A DNA stretch of 64,000 nucleotides from Ancylomarina euxina (lineage in GTDB: Bacteria > Bacteroidota > Bacteroidia > Bacteroidales > Marinifilaceae), in the NCBI RefSeq assembly GCF_003863355.1, contig NZ_QQWG01000021.1, forward strand, positions 16,843-80,842. Direction: 5' to 3'. Positions 54,045-61,836 of the stretch are shown in pieces (positions within the stretch are counted from its first letter, which is position 1; each line of letters begins with the position of its first letter). The notes under the pieces are model-generated. The model saw nothing but the letters and a program-made list of their open reading frames with translations, had not been told where the DNA came from and did not search any database. Made by a program: the position numbers and the translations under genes.

Positions 54045-54494
54045 TTAATCTTTTGAATTCATAGATTTTTCATGAATCATCTTAACTTGTTCATCAGTCC
54101 ATTGCCATTTATCACCTACTCTTACTTCACCAATAATTTGTTTTTTATTGAAAAATTCTAAGGTAGTTATAGCACTGCCAAGCCCGTAGCGTTTTAGGCC
54201 CAATTTAGAATTGAGTCGGTCATAGTTTATTGTTTCTTTTCTTCTAAAAATGACCAGGCTGTAGTAGTAAATAGAAAATTCCCGTTTTTCATCATCAAAC
54301 TCTATTTGATAAAGGATTCTATTTCTCTTTATCGAAAGTAGTAGAATGAATATAACGATAAGTGTCAATTCATAAACCAGATTTATCCCCATGAAAATAA
54401 GAATAATAACCTGAAGAATTAACAATAAGCTTAATTCACTTTTTATTCTCTTCCCTAGAGAAAAGTCAGCATTATGAGGTGTGTAATTTGTCAT
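54045..54494 (-). CDS. Small membrane protein of unknown function
   Basis: 149 aa. Two adjacent hydrophobic helices (about 21-37 and 40-54), then a soluble beta-rich part (IEFDDEKREFSIYYYSLVIFRRKETINYDRL) resembling a bacterial PH-like domain. Ends with a charged helix (WTDEQVKMIHEKSMNSKD). I do not recognise a named family. Confidence 0.65.
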   Translation of the reverse strand: MTNYTPHNADFSLGKRIKSELSLLLILQVIILIFMGINLVYELTLIVIFILLLSIKRNRILYQIEFDDEKREFSIYYYSLVIFRRKETINYDRLNSKLGLKRYGLGSAITTLEFFNKKQIIGEVRVGDKWQWTDEQVKMIHEKSMNSKD

Positions 54495-54604
54495 ACTTTA
54501 ATTTTTTGCATAGTTAAGCCTTTTAGAGGAATCTATGGTAATCAGGACGGGTTTTGTTGAGCATTATATTAGATGTAGGTGCATCTTATTTATTGAATCA
54601 AAAA

Positions 54605-54639
54605 AAAACATCCTAATTCATATTGAAAAAGGATGTTTT
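54605..54639 (-). terminator. Terminator after the peroxiredoxin-like gene
   Basis: AAAACATCCT/AGGATGTTTT stem; the preceding A-run gives the U-tract on the minus strand. Confidence 0.75.
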
Positions 54640-54664
54640 GTGATTCAGCGCAAGCCTTAATGTT

Positions 54665-55246
54665 TTAAAGTTGCTTTAAAATATCTTTTGCAGAAGATCT
54701 GTTTTTATAGTCAGGATCGTATTGCAGATATTTGATTTTTCCATTTGTCCCAATTACAAATGTTGCAGGAACGGGAAGTGTCTGACTGGAGTTGCCGTTG
54801 TCCCAGATTAGGTCAATTTCATATTCTTTGTACTTATTCTGTAATGTTTCAGGTAAAATAAAATCGACACCAAATGCTTTCATTATAGTATTGTCTTTAT
54901 CCCAAAGTACTGGGAATTCAGCTTTAGTTTTTTCAACTGTTTTGTTAATGTTTTCTGTTTGTTCAGGTGAAATTGCAACGATTTGTGCACCTGCTTCTCT
55001 GAAATCTTCAAGGTGATTTTGAAGCTCACTTAAATGGCGATTGCAATAGGGACACCATTGACCTCTATAGAAAACCACAATGAGTTGTTTTTCTTTTAAG
55101 ATATCAGCGCTATTAAATTTTGATCCGTTTTGATCGAAAGCTTCAAACTCAGGAGCTTTTTGTCCAATTTGTAAACTGCTTTCTGGTTTCTGAGCAAAGG
55201 TGTTTATGCTGAGAATAGCTAATATGCCAACTAATAAGCGTTTCAT
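54665..55246 (-). CDS. Exported peroxiredoxin-like (AhpC/TSA) protein
   Basis: 193 aa from ATG 55246, which gives a signal peptide (MKRLLVGILAILSINTFAQ); the longer frame to 55414 is spurious. The thioredoxin fold is marked by GQKAPEFEAFDQNGSKF and FYRGQWCPYCNRHLSEL, i.e. a CPYC active site where peroxiredoxins have the peroxidatic Cys. VPATFVIGTNGKI is the cis-Pro loop. Likely a periplasmic thiol peroxidase or disulfide reductase. Sits beside the OsmC gene, hinting at an oxidative-defence pair (inference). Confidence 0.85.
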   Translation of the reverse strand: MKRLLVGILAILSINTFAQKPESSLQIGQKAPEFEAFDQNGSKFNSADILKEKQLIVVFYRGQWCPYCNRHLSELQNHLEDFREAGAQIVAISPEQTENINKTVEKTKAEFPVLWDKDNTIMKAFGVDFILPETLQNKYKEYEIDLIWDNGNSSQTLPVPATFVIGTNGKIKYLQYDPDYKNRSSAKDILKQL

Positions 55247-55390
55247 ACTTTGTGATTTTAATAAATAACAAAACAAACAAATCCAAAAAAGAGTGTGCTG
55301 TCTCTCTTTTGTAAAAATATGAAATAAAAGACTAGTGTATCTTAAAATAGTCCCGTTAATTGTTAATGTCGTGTTAAAGATCAAAAAAAA

Positions 55391-55421
55391 ATATCCCATG
55401 CCTAAATTAGGCATGGGATAT
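55391..55421 (-). terminator. OsmC gene terminator
   Basis: Near-perfect inverted repeat with 13-15-bp arms (ATATCCCATGCCTA/TAGGCATGGGATAT). The A-run at 55383-55391 gives a U-tract on the minus strand. Confidence 0.88.
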
Positions 55422-55445
55422 CATAATCTTGTTTTAATCGCTTAA

Positions 55446-55859
55446 TTATGCTTTTTGAAGACGCATAATTTTGTAGGTTGTGTTGACTCCAGCTTGGTGA
55501 AAAAGAACTCCTACAGGACACATTTTTAAAGTTTTCTGTAGACAAGACTCTATTTTATCATCGCTAGCATCAGTTTCAACTCTAAGTTCTACTTCAACAT
55601 CTGTAAATGTCGCTGCACCATCTTTTTGGTGACCAATAGTATCAACCTCCAATGCCGAGAATTCAAATCTCATTTTTTTTGAAACAATATTAAAAATTGT
55701 ATTCACACAACCTGAATAACTCATCAAGCAAAGTTCAAAGGCAGTTGGACCTAAATCCTGTCCACCTTTAACCTCTGGTAAATCAACAATAGTTTCGTGT
55801 CCTCTATTATCAGTAATTACTGAAGATATTCCATGTGTCCATGTTGTTGTAGCTTTCAT
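55446..55859 (-). CDS. OsmC-family protein
   Basis: 137 aa. KGGQDLGPTAFELCLMSYSGCVNTIFNIV holds the first conserved Cys and its Glu, and KTLKMCPVGVLFHQ holds the second Cys. OsmC/Ohr proteins reduce organic hydroperoxides; this shorter YhfA-like type is less well assigned. A -7 box TATATTTG occurs on the minus strand at 55953-55960. Confidence 0.88.
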   Translation of the reverse strand: MKATTTWTHGISSVITDNRGHETIVDLPEVKGGQDLGPTAFELCLMSYSGCVNTIFNIVSKKMRFEFSALEVDTIGHQKDGAATFTDVEVELRVETDASDDKIESCLQKTLKMCPVGVLFHQAGVNTTYKIMRLQKA

Positions 55860-56225
55860 CTTTTTAGTTTTTTATGCGACTGCTGATAATTGATTTGATA
55901 TCAAGTTTCACTTAGTCTTTGGTTTTTGAATATTTAATAATGTATATGGCTACAAATATATTTAAATATCCAAATATATGAAGTTGTGATTGTGTGTTTT
56001 TTAACATTTAGCTTTATCATGGTATTTTATCTTCTTAATAAGTTTCGATAGGAATTTAAAAGTCTTATTTCAAACCTTTGCAGTGATTTTTTCCAGCTTT
56101 TTATTATGAATCTTTAGATAAACACTCCTAAATTGTATTTCTTTGCTTTTATCAAACTTCTAGAAGTCAGCTATAATTCTATACTATTGGGATAGTTGAT
56201 TAAAATAAAAAACAAAATTATTGGC
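55860..56225. promoter_or_regulatory. Divergent intergenic region, OsmC / ADP-dependent kinase
   Basis: 366 bp, AT-rich. Two minus-strand TATATTTG boxes (55953-55960 and 55971-55978) could serve the OsmC gene; their -33 boxes are not clear. I find no confident promoter for the kinase gene. Confidence 0.35.
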
Positions 56226-57659
56226 ATGTCATACAGCGATTTAAAAGAAAAGTGGTTAGAACATTATAAGACAGCTCCTGCTCAATTAGTGAAAATGGGA
56301 GATGTAAAAGGTCTTATTAGCGCATTTAATGCAAATGTGGATGCAGTGATCAAGGTCAATGGGAAATTTATTGAGAGAATCATCGCTGAAAATAAACTGG
56401 ATCTAACTAAAATTGTTGGAGAGGGAGAGAATTGTATTCAAACAAATGAGGATGCAATACGTGGATTTTTGCAATGTTTCCAAGCGGGAAAAGCAGAAGA
56501 ATGGTTAATTGAAGACAAAGCCGTTTTTAATTGGTTAAATGAAACAATTGGCTACGATAAACTTCAAATGGGGGGGCAAGGTGGTATTGTTGCCAACGTA
56601 ATGGCTGTTTGTGGTGTTGATTCTGTTTATGTGCACTGTGCATCTTCGCCAAAAGAACAGTCTCAGCTTTTTTTAGATCTAGATAATCTTTTGACTGTTG
56701 ATGATAATGGGAATGTGGCCCAGGCTTCAAAAGTAGATCGCAAAAATGATTTACCCCTTATTCATTGGATTATAGAATTTGATAAAGGAGATGAAATAAA
56801 TCTAAACGAAAGGGTTTATACTTGTCCAAAGGCAAATCGATTCATAGCAACTTACGATCCTTTGAATTTTAAATTGCACATCGATGAGCATTTCTCGAAT
56901 AAGATGTCTCAAGCTGATATTAATCCTGAATATATCATCCTTTCGGGTTATCAAATGCTTCATGAAACACTGAAAGATGGTAGCAAAGGAGCGGATAAGA
57001 TAGATGCTTCAAAGATTATGATAAAGGAATGGAGGGAGTCTTGTCCTGATAACCTATTGCACCTGGAAGTGGCCTCAACTCAAGATAAGGCTGTTCGTAA
57101 ACATTTGATTGATTCTTTGGTGGAGAGTGTGAATAGTTTGGGTTTCAATGAGCGTGAGTTGATCGATATTCTTGAAGTTATAGGGGAAGAAGAACTAGCT
57201 GCAAAATGTGAGGCGAATATCAATGCTCAAACTATGTTTGAAGGTATGCTTAAAATATATGAATACACAAAGTGTCCTCGAATGCAACTGCATATGTTTG
57301 GTTTATATTTAACCCTTCAGAAAAAGGGTTTTAAAGTTAGTCCAATGCAGAATCGTGATGGTATGCAATTAGCAGCTACTGTTGCCGCAGCAAAGGCGGG
57401 AACTGGTGGCATTAATACGAAGGAAGTGTTACTGTGGGCTCAGGGGCATCAGGTTTCGGATGTTGGACTGAATGAGTTAAGTAATCTTCAAAATTTAGTA
57501 TCAGAAAAGTTTGGGGAAAATAGTTTATTAGAAACAGGTATCTTCGAAAATGAACGAATTGAAGTTATTGCGGTACCAACTATTCTAATTGAAAAACCAG
57601 TAACTCTGGTTGGAATGGGTGATACAATTTCTTCTGTATCTCTTGTTGGGGCAAGGTAA
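56226..57659 (+). CDS. ADP-dependent glucokinase/phosphofructokinase-family enzyme
   Basis: 477 aa from ATG 56226; the frame opens ten codons earlier at a TTG. The ribokinase-like fold of the ADP-specific kinases is indicated by ISAFNANVDAVIKV, QMGGQGGIVANVMA and the catalytic VGMGDTISS near the C-terminus (Asp466 as base). These enzymes phosphorylate glucose or fructose-6-phosphate using ADP; they are best known from archaea but also occur in some bacteria and animals. Which sugar is used cannot be told. Monocistronic. Confidence 0.8.
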   Translation: MSYSDLKEKWLEHYKTAPAQLVKMGDVKGLISAFNANVDAVIKVNGKFIERIIAENKLDLTKIVGEGENCIQTNEDAIRGFLQCFQAGKAEEWLIEDKAVFNWLNETIGYDKLQMGGQGGIVANVMAVCGVDSVYVHCASSPKEQSQLFLDLDNLLTVDDNGNVAQASKVDRKNDLPLIHWIIEFDKGDEINLNERVYTCPKANRFIATYDPLNFKLHIDEHFSNKMSQADINPEYIILSGYQMLHETLKDGSKGADKIDASKIMIKEWRESCPDNLLHLEVASTQDKAVRKHLIDSLVESVNSLGFNERELIDILEVIGEEELAAKCEANINAQTMFEGMLKIYEYTKCPRMQLHMFGLYLTLQKKGFKVSPMQNRDGMQLAATVAAAKAGTGGINTKEVLLWAQGHQVSDVGLNELSNLQNLVSEKFGENSLLETGIFENERIEVIAVPTILIEKPVTLVGMGDTISSVSLVGAR

Positions 57660-57713
57660 AACGAAAGCATATTAAAATAGAAAAAGCTATTCCAAAGGGA
57701 GTAGCTTTTTTTA

Positions 57714-58136
57714 TTAAGTTTTATTATCAAGGATCTCACTAATCGTCCTCAAACAAGTCGCAATTTCTCTTTTAAATGGATGATTAGGCATGATACCACT
57801 TTCTGCATCTAATCCATTTAAAATACCCATCCATATGGCACTTATGCCAAATCCAATAAGAATATCTTGTTTGTAGTTCTGAATAAAGATACTTCTGTAG
57901 TCTTCAGTGAATTTGTTGAATAAGACAGCTACATTAAAAGAGTAGGAGGGATCCCTATTTTCACAGTTTTTTATGTGGAAGTTTATAATGTCTACAAAAT
58001 TTGAGCTTAGTTTTTCAGCAGCAGAATAAATACTATTTTTCTGTTCAAGACTTATTTCCAAATCATTCAATCCTTGCTTGATTAGTAGATGGATATCTTG
58101 AGTTTCTAGATTCTCCTTTAGCAATATTGGGTCCAT
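57714..58136 (-). CDS. Small helical protein of unknown function
   Basis: 140 aa, predicted all-helical (SLEQKNSIYSAAEKLSSNFVDIINFHI...). One moderately hydrophobic segment (ILIGFGISAIWMGILNGL) may be buried rather than transmembrane. I do not recognise a family. Single gene, convergent with the kinase. Confidence 0.6.
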   Translation of the reverse strand: MDPILLKENLETQDIHLLIKQGLNDLEISLEQKNSIYSAAEKLSSNFVDIINFHIKNCENRDPSYSFNVAVLFNKFTEDYRSIFIQNYKQDILIGFGISAIWMGILNGLDAESGIMPNHPFKREIATCLRTISEILDNKT

Positions 58137-58226
58137 GTTTTTTCTTTAAATTGAAAGGCTAATTTACATTATTATTTCAAATGATACAGTCTTATTTAGA
58201 TTAATTTTAAAGATTGAAAACTAGTC

Positions 58227-58252
58227 ATAAAAAACGCCTCGTAAGAGGCGTT
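58227..58252 (-). terminator. Terminator of the WecA/MraY-like gene
   Basis: Perfect 8-bp GC-rich stem AACGCCTC/GAGGCGTT, GTAA loop; A-run gives a minus-strand U-tract. Confidence 0.85.
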
Positions 58253-58270
58253 GAGATATTTTAGTAAGTA

Positions 58271-59374
58271 TTAAGCGGTCTGTAGTTCTTTGGCTTTCTT
58301 TTTGTGAAGTAAATATGAAGGTAGCCACGAGAAAAAAGCACCAAGTAATGCCACGATTACAAGTAAGCTTGGGTTTCCAATATCTTTAAGTGCAAATACG
58401 ATTGCAATAAGAAGGATATTCACTGCCATAATTCGAATAGAAGCATGTACGTGCTTAAAACCTAAACTAACCATACGGTGGTGCACATGGTTTTTGTCTG
58501 GCTCAAATGGAGATCTTTTATTCTTAATACGAATAAACATCACTCTAAGTGTATCAAATAAAGGAACAGCTAGAATACCAATAGAAACAGCAGGAGCTGA
58601 TTTAATCGCATATTTAAATTCTGGGTAGATATTCAGTTCGTTGAAGTGGATCATTAAAATTGAGATTAATAATCCTAGAATAAGTGAACCCGTATCACCC
58701 ATGAATATTTTATTTTGTTTGCCAAAGACATTGTATCGGAAGAAGGCTATTAAAGCGCCTAAAAGACTACCTGCGAGGACAACATATTCATAGTGACCTG
58801 TGATGTAGAACCAAATACCGAATGTTAAAGTACATAGTCCGCTGATACCTGAAGCTAAGCCATCAATACCATCAATTAAATTAAAGCCATTGGTAATTAC
58901 AATGATGACAAAAATTGTAAATAGAATACTGACAAAATAGTTTAATTCATGAATACCTAATATACCATGAAAGTTAGTGAAACGAATATCGCCAAGAATG
59001 ATTACAATAAGAGCTGCAAAAATTTGACCTAAAAGTTTCTTTTTAGGAGAAATCGCCATGATATCATCCTTTACTCCGAGTCCGAATACAATTAAAGTTG
59101 CAGCAATAATATACTTAAGCTCATGAATTAGGAAACCATTACTAAATATTAGAATGGATAAAGCAAAGCCAATAAAAATAGCAATACCACCTAAGGACGG
59201 AACAATAGTTGTGTGGGAGGAGCGATGATTGGGTTCGTCATACAATTTTTTCTCTTTTGCAAGATGTATTACAGAAGGAATAATCTTGTAACATACTATT
59301 AAAGAGAAAAGAAAACTAGCAATAATGTAGAAGTGATGTGTGAACGGATACATAAGTTTAGTTTCAATTTTCAA
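58271..59374 (-). CDS. WecA/MraY-family undecaprenyl-phosphate sugar-1-phosphate transferase
   Basis: 367 aa (or 360 from the second Met), about ten membrane helices. Family motifs: GLGVKDDIMAISPKKKLLGQ (Asp-Asp metal site), NGFNLIDGIDGLASG, FMGDTGSL and HVHHRMVSLGF. The last, with the HHR-type loop, fits WecA/TagO polyprenol GlcNAc-1-P transferases better than MraY. Starts surface-polysaccharide synthesis on the inner membrane. No other glycan gene is adjacent, which is usual for a housekeeping WecA. Confidence 0.88.
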   Translation of the reverse strand: MKIETKLMYPFTHHFYIIASFLFSLIVCYKIIPSVIHLAKEKKLYDEPNHRSSHTTIVPSLGGIAIFIGFALSILIFSNGFLIHELKYIIAATLIVFGLGVKDDIMAISPKKKLLGQIFAALIVIILGDIRFTNFHGILGIHELNYFVSILFTIFVIIVITNGFNLIDGIDGLASGISGLCTLTFGIWFYITGHYEYVVLAGSLLGALIAFFRYNVFGKQNKIFMGDTGSLILGLLISILMIHFNELNIYPEFKYAIKSAPAVSIGILAVPLFDTLRVMFIRIKNKRSPFEPDKNHVHHRMVSLGFKHVHASIRIMAVNILLIAIVFALKDIGNPSLLVIVALLGAFFSWLPSYLLHKKKAKELQTA

Positions 59375-59969
59375 AAGACTAGAACAAAGGTATGAATTAA
59401 ATATAGAAAGTCAAGTTGTCAAATCTGTCAAGTTTGTTTAATAGTATGAAAATGATGAATAAATTATTGAATAATAGGTGTTATTTATTAAGTATTAGTT
59501 CTTAGTTGTAATTTTTAAATATTGAATATGAAATTGCGATTATTTTAGATATTCGTATAAAAAAACAGGGTTAATGTTTTTTTGAATTATGGGTTTAAAT
59601 TTGAGAAACCATTTTGCAATCGATATAGGTCTTAGCATAATAATTTACATGGAAATAATTGCTTAAATTAATTTGTTTACGGCCTGTTATATATATTGTT
59701 TGTTATTCCTATGAGTTTTTATTTACTTTAATATATTCGAATTTAAAATGAAAATAATTTTGGTATAATGTAACAATATGAAATTCAATTGTGGGATTTT
59801 TATAAAGTCTTATTAGTTTATATCTAGACTTGTATGGCTGTGATAAATAAAAGTGGGATTTAAAGTTGATTGTAGGATTTAAGGGGAGAGTGTGAAATAT
59901 AAGTTCTGACTCAATATTTAATTCTATTTTAAGCCCAACTATTTACGGGTTAGAATTGTCTAAATAAAA
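59375..59969. other. Large AT-rich gap without a supported gene
   Basis: About 600 bp, longer than any other gap here apart from the small-RNA region. I see no ORF, tRNA, strong promoter pair or hairpin in it, only short GTGGGATTT / GTAGGATTT repeats near 59793-59885. It could hold an unrecognised RNA or the upstream region of the transferase gene. Confidence 0.4.
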
Positions 59970-59970
59970 A

Positions 59971-60002
59971 AAAAGAGTTGGAAGTTAACCTCCAACTCTT
60001 TT
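59971..60002. terminator. Terminator overlapping the SUI1-like stop codon
   Basis: Perfect 12-bp stem AAAAGAGTTGGA/TCCAACTCTTTT. The A-run at 59966-59974 is the minus-strand U-tract. The stem includes the stop codon of the gene ending at 59985. Confidence 0.85.
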
Positions 60003-60323
60003 AGTTTTGTAATCTTCTTTATTTAATATTTCAATGATTTTATCTCGATGATCACCTTGAATGAGGATTTCGCCATCTTTAACTGATCCTCCTACTCCAC
60101 ATTTCGATTTTAGAAGTTTACCAAGGTCTTTTAGATCTTCTTCATTTCCAACAAAACCTGCAACAAGTGTAACAGCTTTACCTTTACGCTGTTTTTTATC
60201 TATCATCACTTTTAATATTTGTTGCTTAGGAGGAAGAGTTTTCATTACTTCTTCGTCGTCGTATTCAAACGCATAATCAGGATTGGTTGAATACACGATG
60301 TTTTTTTTATTCTTTTTAGCCAT
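59985..60323 (-). CDS. SUI1/eIF1-like translation factor (YciH family)
   Basis: 112 aa. The C-terminal SUI1 domain contains KQRKGKAVTLVAGFVGNEEDLKDLGKLLKSKCGVGGSVKDGEILIQGDHRD, nearly the full family consensus. YciH is thought to influence start-codon selection and translation under stress. Its presence is noteworthy beside the odd starts in this window, but no direct link can be shown. Confidence 0.92.
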   Translation of the reverse strand: MAKKNKKNIVYSTNPDYAFEYDDEEVMKTLPPKQQILKVMIDKKQRKGKAVTLVAGFVGNEEDLKDLGKLLKSKCGVGGSVKDGEILIQGDHRDKIIEILNKEDYKTKRVGG

Positions 60324-60361
60324 GATTTAGATATTTAATGATACAAATATAATTACAAATC

Positions 60362-60697
60362 CTAGCGACTAGCACATGCCACGCATTTTTTACTCTCTGG
60401 CATTAATATGATTCTACCTAATGGTATTTCTCGGCAGCAATTTACGCAATTGCCAAAATCGGTATCGTCAACATGATTTAAGGCGAACTCTAAAGCTTTC
60501 AGTTGAGTTTTTCTTTGTCGTAGAGCTGCTTCGTTTATACTTTTATTATTAATTGCATCCATGCGGCTTATTCTTCCTATTGCACAATCTGGTGAAATAG
60601 GTTTGGTTAGATCGATAAGCTTAAGGATATCATCATTTAATTTTATAATTTTTTCTTCAATCTGACATTTAATATCTTCTTTGTTGATTGTTTGCAT
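60362..60697 (-). CDS. TraR/DksA-type zinc-finger protein
   Basis: 111 aa. A coiled-coil-like N-terminal half (KLIDLTKPISPDCAIGRISRMDAINNK, RQRKTQLKALEFAL) and a C-terminal four-Cys finger: FGNCVNCCREIPLGRI, then KKCVACASR. DksA-like proteins enter the RNA polymerase secondary channel and act with ppGpp. The acidic tip is DAIN rather than the canonical DxxDxA, so strict DksA activity is uncertain. Confidence 0.82.
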   Translation of the reverse strand: MQTINKEDIKCQIEEKIIKLNDDILKLIDLTKPISPDCAIGRISRMDAINNKSINEAALRQRKTQLKALEFALNHVDDTDFGNCVNCCREIPLGRIILMPESKKCVACASR

Positions 60698-60898
60698 GTC
60701 TTTATTGTATTGATGCTTTGTTTTTTGACTTAGTATATAAATCTATTAAATAGCCTAATAGATTAGAGAAAAATATCCCTATTGGGTGTTAATTTAGATT
60801 CAAACTAAAATGTTTTAAGACAGTAAAAAAAAACCATAAAATGAAGGGTGATTAACACTTACTCTTTACATTTGAGAACTGAATTATTGTTGATATTA

Positions 60899-60923
60899 CT
60901 GAATGAAAATCATTGTCATTCAG
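60899..60923. promoter_or_regulatory. Fur-type 25-bp palindrome ahead of nfnAB
   Basis: A 25-bp inverted repeat with arms CTGAATGAAAAT and ATTGTCATTCAG around a central C; 11 of 12 positions pair. It matches 14 of 19 positions of the classical Fur box. It overlaps the putative -33 element and lies about 55 nt before the nfnA start, an ideal place for a repressor. Confidence 0.55.
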
Positions 60924-60941
60924 GTTTTTAATGTAATTTTG
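60912..60941 (+). promoter_or_regulatory. nfnAB promoter
   Basis: ATTG (60912-60915), 18-nt spacer, TAATTTTG (60934-60941); near-consensus Bacteroidota promoter. Confidence 0.45.
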
Positions 60942-60976
60942 GGGTTAAAAATTTATTTATTTTATCATAGAAAGTG

Positions 60977-61795
60977 ATGAACAAGATAGTTGAAAAAGAA
61001 TATTTTTCAGAGAAAATCGTGAAAATCGTCGTAGAAGCACCTTTGATCGCAAAATCTCGGAAGCCAGGAAACTTTGTAATTTTACGTGTTGGTGAAAAAG
61101 GAGAGCGAATTCCTTTGACCATTGCAGGCGCTGATGTTGAAAGAGGAACAATTGACCTAGTTGTACAAAAAATGGGTGTTTCTTCTACAAAAGTATGTGA
61201 TCTTGAGGTTGGTGAATATATTACTGACTTAGTAGGACCACTTGGTAAACCTACTGAGATCCATAACTTGGGTACTATCCTTTGTTGTGGTGGTGGTGTA
61301 GGAAATGCACCTTTATTACCAATAGTTGAAGCTTATAAAAAAGCTGGAAACAAGGTAATTACTATTTTGGCTGCTCGTAACAAAGATTTAATTATTCTTG
61401 AAGATGAGATGCGTAAGCATTCTGATGAGTTGATTATCATGACTGATGATGGTTCCTATGGTAAAAAAGGACTAATAACAGAGGGAATGGAAGAGGTTAT
61501 TAAAAGAGAAAAGATTGATGAGTGTGTGACTATTGGTCCTGCAATCATGATGAAATTCTGCTCTCTTTTAACTAAGAAATATGAAATTCCTACAGTTGCT
61601 AGTTTAAATAGTATCATGGTAGATGGTACAGGTATGTGTGGCGCTTGTCGTGTTACTGTTGGTGGAAAAACCAAATTTACTTGTGTTGATGGTCCTGAGT
61701 TCGACGCTCATCAAATCGATTTTGAAGAGATGATGTCACGACTTGGTGGTTATAAGAAAGAAGAAGTTGATAAATTTGATCAATTTCAGAAATAG
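60977..61795 (+). CDS. nfnA: NfnA: NADH-dependent ferredoxin-NADP+ oxidoreductase, alpha subunit
   Basis: 272 aa (ATG 60977; a GTG at 60974 is the alternative). Ferredoxin-reductase fold: FAD-binding RIPLTIAGAD, NAD-binding LCCGGGVGNAPLLPI and a C-terminal [2Fe-2S] cluster site MCGACRV...FTC. With the next gene it forms the NfnAB complex, which couples NADH and reduced ferredoxin to NADP+ reduction by flavin-based bifurcation. The subunit is also annotated as sulfide dehydrogenase alpha or a GltB-associated protein; order and motifs favour Nfn. Confidence 0.88.
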   Translation: MNKIVEKEYFSEKIVKIVVEAPLIAKSRKPGNFVILRVGEKGERIPLTIAGADVERGTIDLVVQKMGVSSTKVCDLEVGEYITDLVGPLGKPTEIHNLGTILCCGGGVGNAPLLPIVEAYKKAGNKVITILAARNKDLIILEDEMRKHSDELIIMTDDGSYGKKGLITEGMEEVIKREKIDECVTIGPAIMMKFCSLLTKKYEIPTVASLNSIMVDGTGMCGACRVTVGGKTKFTCVDGPEFDAHQIDFEEMMSRLGGYKKEEVDKFDQFQK

Positions 61796-61836
61796 AGAAT
61801 TCAATCTAAGAATAGCAACACAAAAATACCAGGACA

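Noticed and set aside
55247..55414. Upstream extension of the peroxiredoxin-like frame
   Set aside because: It passes through the OsmC terminator hairpin and precedes a proper signal peptide at 55246.
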